A program made the translations under genes and the position numbers. Below the pieces are notes generated by a model. The model searched no databases. It was not told the DNA's origin and saw only the letters and a list, made by a program, of their open reading frames with translations. From the NCBI GenBank assembly GCA_032622095.1, contig CP136062.1, positions 224,334,578 to 224,398,577 on the forward strand: DNA of 64,000 bases. The letters are read 5' to 3'. Every line of letters starts with the position of its first letter. Position 1 is the stretch's first letter. Positions 36,301 through 44,851 of the stretch are shown in pieces. Source of the stretch: Siphonodentalium dalli (lineage: Eukaryota > Mollusca > Scaphopoda > Gadilida > Siphonodentaliidae).

Positions 36301-39300
36301 GACATGTAGATGGGAACGAGTCGTTTTGGGGTCTTCGGCCAAAAAACATGGCCGCCTGCAGCCATCTTGGATTTTACTCTTTGTATGACTAAATCCTTTA
36401 GCACGGGCTACAGGTCGTACCTTTAGTCTGATCATCATAAAATTTGTCATGGCTGTTGAAATTGGAATGTAGATGGGAACTAGTCATTTTGGGGTCACTC
36501 GGACAAAAAACATGGCCGCCAGTGGCCATCTTGGATTTCAAAATTTAATCCATTAGCACGGGCCACAGGTCGTACTGTTCGTCTGATCATCATGAAATTT
36601 GTCTTGGATGATAATATTGACATGTAGATGGGAACGAGAAATTTTGGGGTCATTCGGCCAAAAAACATGGCCTCCAGCAGCCATCTTGGATTTTACTCTT
36701 TGTATGACTAAATTCTTTAGCACGGGCTGCAGGTCGTACCTTTAGTCTGATCATCATAAAATTTGTCATGGATGTTAATATTGACATATAGATGGGAACG
36801 AGTAATTTTGGGGTCATTCGGCCAAAAAACATGGTCGCCAGCAGCCATCTTGGATTTTACTCTTTGTATGACTAAATCCTTTAGCACGGGCTACAGGTCG
36901 TACCTTTAGTCTGATCATCATACAATTTGTCATGGCTGTTGAAATTGGAATGTAGATGGGAACGAGTCATTTTGGGGTTATTCGGCCAAAAAACATGGCC
37001 GCCTGCAGCCATCTTGGATTTTACTCTTTGTATGACTGAATCCTTTAGCACGGGCTACAGGTCGTACCTTTAGTCTGATCATCATAAAATTTGTCATGGC
37101 TGTTGAAATTGGAATGTAGATGGGAACGAGTCATTTTGGGGTCACTCGGACAAAAAACATGGCCGCCAGCGGCCATCTTGGATTTCAAAATTTAATCCAT
37201 TAGCACGGGCCACAGGTCGTACTGTTCGTCTGATCATCATGAAATTTGTCATGGATGATAATATTGACATGTAGATGGTACGAGTAATTTTGGGGTCATT
37301 CGGCCAAAAAACATGGCCTCCAGCAGCCATCTTGGATTTTACTCTTTGTATGACTAAATTCTTTAGCACGGGCTGCAGGTCGTACCTTTAGTCTGATCAT
37401 CATAAAATTTGTCATGGATGTTAATATTGACATGTAGATGGGAACGAGTAATTTTGGGGTCATTCGGCCCAAAAACATGGCCGCCAGCAGCCATCTTGGA
37501 TTTTACTCTTTGTATGACTAAATCCTTTAGCACGGGCTACAGGTCCTACTTTTAGTCTGATCATCATAAAATTTGTCATGAATGTTAATAATGACATGTA
37601 GATGGGAACGAGTCGTTTTGGGGTCTTCGGCCAAAAAACATGGCCGCCTGCAGCCATCTTGGATTTTACTCTTTGTATGACTAATTCCTTTAGCACGGGC
37701 TACAGGTCGTACCTTTAGTCTGATCATCATAAAATTTGTCATGGCTGTTGAAATTGGAATGTAGATGGGAACGAGTAATTTTGGGGTCATTCGGCCAAAA
37801 AACATGGTCGCCAGCAGCCATCTTGGATTTTACTCTTTGTATGACTAAATCCTTTAGCACGGGCTACAGGTCCTACTTTTAGTCTGATCATCATAAAATT
37901 TGTCATGAATGTTAATAATGACATGTAGATGGGAACGAGTCGTTTTGGGGTCTTCGGCCAAAAAACATGGCCGCCTGCAGCCATCTTGGATTTTACTCTT
38001 TGTATGACTAATTCCTTTAGCACGGGCTACAGGTTGTACCTTTAGTCTGATCATCATAAAATTTGTCATGGCTGTTGAAATTGGAATGTAGATGGGAACT
38101 AGTCATTTTGGGGTCACTCGGACAAAAAACATGGCCGCCAGCGGCCATCTTGGATTTCAAAATTTAATCCATTAGCACACTGGCCACAGGTCGTACTGTT
38201 CGTCTGATCATCATGAAATTTTTCATGGATGTTAATATTGACATATAGATGGGAACGAGTAATTTTGGGGTCATTCGGCCAAAAAACATGGCCGCCAGCA
38301 GCCATCTTGGATTTTACTCTTTGTATGACTAAATTCTTTAGCACGGGCTACAGCTCGTACCTTTACTCTGATCATCATAAAATTTGTCATGGATGTTAAC
38401 AATGACATGTAGATGGGAACGACTCATTTTGGGGTCATTCGTCCGAAAACATGGCCGCCAGCAGCCATCTTGGATTTTACTCTTTGTATGACTAAATTCT
38501 TTAGCACGGGCTACATGTCGTACCTTTAGTCTAATCATCATAAAATTTGTCATGAATGTTAATATTGACATGTAGATGGGAACTAGTCATTTTGGGGTCA
38601 TTCGGCCAAAAAACATGGCCGCCAGCAGCCATCTTGGATTTTACTCTTTGTATGACTAAATCCTTTAGCATGGGCTACAGGTCGTACCTTTAGTCTGATC
38701 ATCATAAAATTTGTCATGGCTGTTGAAATTGGAATGTAGATGGGAACGAGTCATTTTGGGGTCACTCGGACAAAAAATATGGCCGCCAGCGCCCATCTTG
38801 GATTTCAAAATTTAATCCATTAGCACGGGCCACAGGTCGTACTATTCGTCTGATCATCATGAAATTTGTCATGGATGATAATATTGACATGTAGATGGGA
38901 ACGAGTAATTTTGGGGTCATTCGGCCAAAAAACATGGTCGCCAGCAGCCATCTTGGATTTTACTCTTTGTATGACTGAATCCTTTAGCACGGGCTACAGG
39001 TCCTACTTTTAGTCTGATCATCATAAAATTTGTCATGAATGTTAATAATGACATGTAGATGGGAACGAGTCGTTTTGGGGTCTTCGGCCAAAAAACATGG
39101 CCGCCTGCAGCCATCTTGGATTTTACTCTTTGTATGACTAAATCCTTTAGCACGGGCTACAGGTCGTACCTTTAGTCTGATCATCATAAAATTTGTCATG
39201 GCTGTTGAAATTGGAATGTAGATGGGAACTAGTCATTTTGGGGTCACTCGGACAAAAAACATGGCCGCCAGTGGCCATCTTGGATTTCAAAATTTAATCC

Positions 39301-41662
39301 ATTAGCACGGGCCACAGGTCGTACTGTTCGTCTGATCATCATGAAATTTGTCTTGGATGATAATATTGACATGTAGATGGGAACGAGAAATTTTGGGGTC
39401 ATTCGGCCAAAAAACATGGCCTCCAGCAGCCATCTTGGATTTTACTCTTTGTATGACTAAATTCTTTAGCACGGGCTGCAGGTCGTACCTTTAGTCTGAT
39501 CATCATAAAATTTGTCATGGATGTTAATATTGACATATAGATGGGAACGAGTAATTTTGGGGTCATTCGGCCAAAAAACATGGTCGCCAGCAGCCATCTT
39601 GGATTTTACTCTTTGTATGACTAAATCCTTTAGCACGGGCTACAGGTCGTACCTTTAGTCTGATCATCATACAATTTGTCATGGCTGTTGAAATGGGAAT
39701 GTAGATGGGAACGAGTCATTTTGGGGTTATTCGGCCAAAAAACATGGCCGCCTGCAGCCATCTTGGATTTTACTCTTTGTATGACTGAATCCTTTAGCAC
39801 GGGCTACAGGTCGTACCTTTAGTCTGATCATCATAAAATTTGTCATGGCTGTTGAAATTGGAATGTAGATGGGAACGAGTCATTTTGGGGTCACTCGGAC
39901 AAAAAACATGGCCGCCAGCGACCATCTTGGATTTCAAAATTTAATCCATTAGCACGGGCCACAGGTCGTACTGTTCGTCTGATCATCATGAAATTTGTCA
40001 TGGATGATAATATTGACATGTAGATGGTACGAGTAATTTTGGGGTCATTCGGCCAAAAAACATGGCCTCCAGCAGCCATCTTGGATTTTACTCTTTGTAT
40101 GACTAAATTCTTTAGCACGGGCTGCAGGTCGTACCTTTAGTCTGATCATCATAAAATTTGTCATGGATGTTAATATTGACATGTAGATGGGAACGAGTAA
40201 TTTTGGGGTCATTCGGCCCAAAAACATGGCCGCCAGCAGCCATCTTGGATTTTACTCTTTGTATGACTAAATCCTTTAGCACGGGCTACAGGTCCTACTT
40301 TTAGTCTGATCATCATAAAATTTGTCATGAATGTTAATAATGACATGTAGATGGGAACGAGTCGTTTTGGGGTCTTCGGCCAAAAAACATGGCCGCCTGC
40401 AGCCATCTTGGATTTTACTCTTTGTATGACTAATTCCTTTAGCACGGGCTACAGGTCGTACCTTTAGTCTGATCATCATAAAATTTGTCATGGCTGTTGA
40501 AATTGGAATGTAGATGGGAACGAGTAATTTTGGGGTCATTCGGCCAAAAAACATGGTCGCCAGCAGCCATCTTGGATTTTACTCTTTGTATGACTAAATC
40601 CTTTAGCACGGGCTACAGGTCCTACTTTTAGTCTGATCATCATAAAATTTGTCATGAATGTTAATAATGACATGTAGATGGGAACGAGTCGTTTTGGGGT
40701 CTTCGGCCAAAAAACATGGCCGCCTGCAGCCATCTTGGATTTTACTCTTTGTATGACTAATTCCTTTAGCACGGGCTACAGGTTGTACCTTTAGTCTGAT
40801 CATCATAAAATTTGTCATGGCTGTTGAAATTGGAATGTAGATGGGAACTAGTCATTTTGGGGTCACTCGGACAAAAAACATGGCCGCCAGCGGCCATCTT
40901 GGATTTCAAAATTTAATCCATTAGCACACTGGCCACAGGTCGTACTGTTCGTCTGATCATCATGAAATTTTTCATGGATGTTAATATTGACATATAGATG
41001 GGAACGAGTAATTTTGGGGTCATTCGGCCAAAAAACATGGCCGCCAGCAGCCATCTTGGATTTTACTCTTTGTATGACTAAATTCTTTAGCACGGGCTAC
41101 AGCTCGTACCTTTACTCTGATCATCATAAAATTTGTCATGGATGTTAACAATGACATGTAGATGGGAACGACTCATTTTGGGGTCATTCGTCCGAAAACA
41201 TGGCCGCCAGCAGCCATCTTGGATTTTACTCTTTGTATGACTAAATTCTTTAGCACGGGCTACATGTCGTACCTTTAGTCTGATCATCATAAAATTTGTC
41301 ATGAATGTTAATATTGACATGTAGATGGGAACTAGTCATTTTGGGGTCATTCGGCCAAAAAACATGGCCACCAGCAGCCATCTTGGATTTTACTCTTTGT
41401 ATGACTAAATTCTTTAGCATGGGCTACAGGTCGTACCTTTAGTCTGATTGTCATAAAATTTGTCATGGATGTTAACGATGACATATAGATGGGAACGACT
41501 CATTTTGGGGTTATTCGGCCGAAAACATGGCCGCCAGCAGCCATCTTGGATTTTACTTTTCTCTTCATGTCTATAAACTAGTATTAGACATTCTACTTTC
41601 CACATTCCTAATCGCTCCATTGACTGTAATACATTAAATTATTCCCTTTCCAAGTTGAGCTA
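21311..41662. repeat. 20-kb satellite array of ~160-bp monomers with higher-order structure
   Basis: A monomer of about 155-165 bp is repeated head to tail roughly 120-125 times. Its core runs GGGCTACAGGTCGTACCTTT, AGTCTGATCATCATAAAATT, TGTCATG, ATGTAGATGGGAACGAG, TTTTGGGGTCATTCGG, AACATGGCCGCCAGCAGCCA, TCTTGGATTTTACTCTTTGT. Variant classes recur in order (for example monomers with GATTTCAAAATTTAATCCATTAG). Identical variant blocks recur at offsets of about 1611, 1775, 2104, 2749, 5170 and 7274 bp, showing nested higher-order repeats. The ends carry TAGCTCAACTT (21311) and AAGTTGAGCTA (41652-41662). The short minus-strand frames are fragments of the monomer, not genes. The array lies in the 30.7-kb intron between CTLD-2 and CTLD-3. 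Confidence 0.95.
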
Positions 41663-42366
41663 CAGTGTCATTGACACTTTCATATAATTTGAAGAATGTA
41701 ATAGACGTAAACCGAGCGATGTTTGAGACAATAAATTACACTTTTTGTTTCGAAATCTTTCGTCGTTGGTAGATTTTTCTGTCAGTGTTTTGTTATTTTT
41801 TGGTTTATCAAATTTAACCCCACGATGTACATCGATCAACTTCATCAAGATACATCATACAAGTATTTCAAATTCGATAAATTCATCCAACCTCTTTGTT
41901 ATCAGCTATATTTTAATTAATGATATACATTACAAAGGACTATAGGTTGCAATAGATAACATCGTTTCAAATGGATTATGAGATAGTTTTGTCAATGTCT
42001 ACATTTTTGTTGCAACCACAAGCATGTTGCGTCGTGTGCGGTGACTTGCAATAATGTTCATGCACAACTTTGTTGCAGGATATTGTTTCATCATGCGCAG
42101 ATGACCTGCAACATGTTCCTCAACATTGTTGCATTGTCTGCTTGACAAACCAATGTAAATGCAGTTGGTACTGCGCAATTTGGAATATTTTGTTTTATAG
42201 AATTATACGTTATTTACAAAAACACACTAAACACACATACTGTTCAACTGTATGTGTATATTGAAGTTATTAATATGGATATCTCCATGCATCTGTATCA
42301 TTACTAACGTATATAAACTGTATACAAGTTTAAATCCCCCCCATCCCCCCGACACCCCCCCCCCCC
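41663..42366. other. unique sequence between satellite and Polinton-like element
   Basis: No gene is seen. The start (CTACAGTGTCATTGACAC) recurs at 44460-44477 beyond the Polinton-like element. Several TTGCAACA-type motifs occur near 42010-42140. The end is C-rich (42337-42366). Confidence 0.4.
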
Positions 42367-42484
42367 AGTAGTATTGTCTACGGTTTGGGTAGACGGTTTG
42401 ACTTGACTTTGCTCAGCTCCTGATCCTGAGCTATCGGGGGGTTAGAGGTCACGCTACGCGGGTGTATATTATGAAGGTTATCAC
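42367..42484 (+). repeat. left terminal inverted repeat of the Polinton-like element
   Basis: 118 bp matching the inverse of 44205-44325 with scattered differences. It includes GCTCAGCTCCTGATCCTGAG and TACGCGGGTGTATAT. Near the tip GTCTAC...GTAGAC can form a small hairpin. Confidence 0.9.
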
Positions 42485-42910
42485 GAGAATAGCGCCTGAT
42501 TATCGCGGGTAATAAACAATGCGTGTATGTCTAGGTTTTTTTTTTGTGGATCGCGGGTACTAAACAATGCGTGTATGTCTAAATGATATCTCCCTCGTGT
42601 TAACCCTACCGATTATCACCTATTCATGTAATATGAAAGAAAATATGTACTTGGGTGAATGTTATCAGAGGTATATATTAATCACGAGAATAACTCGTCA
42701 GCGTCGCGCGTGCTAGCGATAAACCAGACCGCGTGTACTATACACAGTGGTAGATAATATATATATTTTTTGAATCGCGGATATTGTCGGCAAATAAGAG
42801 ATCGGGTACACGGAGTAAGTATTCTATTTACGTTATAAACACGGTCGGGTCACTCCGCACGAAACCAGCAAAAGTCAATGGGGCGGAAGGTATTATGATC
42901 GACGCGGGTG
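42485..42910. repeat. left internal spacer of the Polinton-like element
   Basis: A ~47-bp direct duplication carries TCGCGGGTAMTAAACAATGC GTGTATGTCT at 42503-42533 and 42549-42580. The motif TTATCACGAGAATA from the inner edge of the inverted repeat recurs near 42677. No ORF is visible. Confidence 0.6.
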
Positions 42911-44214
42911 CTACAGAGCTGGATATATACGCAAAGAAGAATAAGTATGGCGATCCATGATTTTGATATGAGTTTTCCCACCACTAATTTCGAGTAAATT
43001 TTGTATAAATGCAGCGTATATGTTTAAAAAACGCCTGTCACAATCGGGCCGTATCTTCACTTTTGATTTTTCTTCAGCCTCTTCTTCCGTCAGCCCTTTC
43101 TTCACATAACGTTCAACTAATTCATCTAATTCTGCTTTATTGTCATCTAGGGCCTGTAACCACACATCTTTGAAATAATCGTTTTTTTTCTTTCAGTCAG
43201 AAGTGTTAATATTTGTCTGTCCTGGTCCGGAAATGAATCTATTTTCTTTGTGTCAGTTTTCTGTTTTTTATTATTCACCGGTGCTTCATCACTTGCTTCT
43301 CTTTTCTTCCTATCAGAACATCAATTTTTAATGTGCCTTTGTACATCATGGTGGGTCTCAAACACGACACCTCAATCGTCACAGCTTGGCATGATACCGT
43401 CTTCACTTTCAGAGTCGTATTCCTGCTCTGACAATAGCCTAGGGTATGTCGTTTCACTGATGTTATCTTTCGTTTGATGCGTTATCACCTCGACAGGCTC
43501 ATCAACAGTACTGTTATTTGGTAATATGCTTTCTTCTTTTATACTCGCCTTTGTCAATATATTACTGCGCAGTCGCAAACTTTCTGGAGTATTCGTTTTT
43601 AAGTCAACTACGAGATAACCAAATGGTTGATTGGTAGCTTTAATGAAATGGCACATAAAGTGTTGTGTTTTCTCTGGATACATTTGACGAGCTAGAGTCA
43701 TTACCTGCATTTTATCTATGGGGTTGTTGAATAGAATCAAGTAGTGGAAATTTATCTGTTGGGTGGGGTCCTTGTTATAGTACAGAGATTGGTTGATCGC
43801 AAACACTGATATACCCAAATGGTGACTGCCTTCGGTGAATAATTCAGTAACCCGCGATTCCTTGGACGCCGTAGACATAAGGTCATCAAGTACAATCAGA
43901 CATTTTTTTCCAGAATGAATGAGGGTGTCCAAATTAGTCGGAAGACCTTGTATAAACTGGACAGATGGCGCGACTGTGTCCTTGATTTCATCGTATAATG
44001 GCTGCCAGTACTTATAGAACCAAATTATTTTCTCGGGTGAAGGCTGTATACTCGCTGAACAATTTTGAAGTATACTCTTAAGCAAGTGTGTTTTGCCGCA
44101 AGAATTGGGTCCCGAAATCCACGCGGTAAATGGATGCCTGAACTTGAAGTCATCCTGCAGCGCGCCACCACTGCTTTCTCTATAAGGTTGTTGTTGTTGT
44201 TGTAGTGATAACCT
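42911..44214 (-). pseudogene. A32-like (FtsK/HerA) DNA-packaging ATPase with C2H2 finger, decayed
   Basis: Reading on the minus strand, one frame is open from 44214 to the stop at 43372 (280 codons). It carries a Walker A loop GPNSCGKT (44089-44112), a Walker B strand CLIVLDDLM (DD codons 43882-43887), a polar NQ sensor-like stretch and an FNNPIDK...LARQMYP region. These are the landmarks of A32-type ATPases that pump DNA into capsids in Polintons and large DNA viruses. No ATG lies in frame before Walker A, so the start is lost or shifted, possibly in the CAA/AAC run. Beyond the stop at 43372 the same frame continues as a C2H2-like zinc-finger region with a second stop at 43321-43323. A further frame change at the T run 43182-43189 leads into a charged helical segment to 42911. 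The ATPase core is better kept than the tail. Confidence 0.75.
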
Positions 44215-44325
44215 TCACCCATATACACCCGCGTAGCATGACCTGAGAACCCCCTGATAGCTCAGGATCAGGAGCTGAGCAAAGTAAAGTCAAACCGTCT
44301 ACCCAAAAGGGTAGACAATACTACT
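44205..44325 (-). repeat. right terminal inverted repeat of the Polinton-like element
   Basis: 121 bp, inverse of 42367-42484. Its inner edge overlaps the expected start of the ATPase gene, so the promoter or start codon may lie within the repeat. Confidence 0.9.
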
Positions 44326-44548
44326 CCCCCCATATTGTATTGACCAAATTATGCACAACCCTTATATAAATCACTTAATGTATTTAATATACTTTCCGAG
44401 TTCCTGATCGTGACTTAATTGACCCCAACACATAAAATTATACCATCTACAAGTTGAGCTACAGTGTCATTGACACATTCATTTAAAACTGAGATTGCAG
44501 TCATAATCAATCATGTGTTGAACAAATGTTTAAAAGATAGTTAAGAAT
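44326..44548. other. flank with a copy of the satellite-edge sequence
   Basis: 44454-44485 (CAAGTTGAGCTACAGTGTCA TTGACAC) repeats 41651-41677 in the same orientation. GTGTCATTGACAC is a near-perfect palindrome. No gene is seen. Confidence 0.5.
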
Positions 44549-44805
44549 TACAGTAATGAATCAGAATTCTGAACTGGGAAACAGGTCTATTCGATCTTAT
44601 TTCCATTACAGTAATGAATCCAGAATCTGAACTAGGAAACAGGTCTATTCGATCTCATTTCCATTACAGTAAAGAATCAGAAATCTGAACTGGGAAACGG
44701 GTCTGTTCGGTCTTATTTCCGCGGGTCTATTCGATCTTATTTCCATTACAGTAAGGAATCAGAATTCTGAATTAGGAAATGGGTCTGTTCGATCTCATTT
44801 CCACA
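44549..44805 (+). repeat. ~58-bp minisatellite, four copies
   Basis: The units read TTACAGTAATGAATCAGAAT TCTGAACTGGGAAACAGGTC TATTCGATCTTATTTCCA. The third copy has an inserted duplication of its own second half. It lies directly beyond the 3' end of the LINE. Confidence 0.8.
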
Positions 44806-44851
44806 CATATTTGTATGAAATTGTACCGCAATTCATTTTGCATGGATTAAG

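Larger units (their letters stand above)
42367..44325 (-). mobile_element. miniature Polinton/Maverick-like element (1959 bp)
   Basis: The ends are AGTAGTATTGTCTAC and its exact inverse GTAGACAATACTACT, the start of 118-121-bp terminal inverted repeats. Six C residues follow the right end and a C run precedes the left end, consistent with a 6-bp target duplication. 5'-AG termini, long inverted repeats and 6-bp duplications are Polinton/Maverick traits. The only recognisable gene is a decayed A32-like packaging ATPase on the minus strand. No integrase, protein-primed polymerase, protease or capsid gene is present. Normal Polintons are 15-20 kb, so this is about a tenth of the usual length. Confidence 0.75.

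Noticed and set aside
21260-41620. Dozens of minus-strand frames of 60-110 codons with nearly identical proteins
   Set aside because: They are translations of satellite monomers, end in different places with each variant and have no shared start or splice signals. Repetition, not coding selection, keeps them open.
42367-44325. Polinton-like element as an intact virus or complete Maverick
   Set aside because: Polymerase, integrase, protease and capsid genes are all missing and the one gene is broken.
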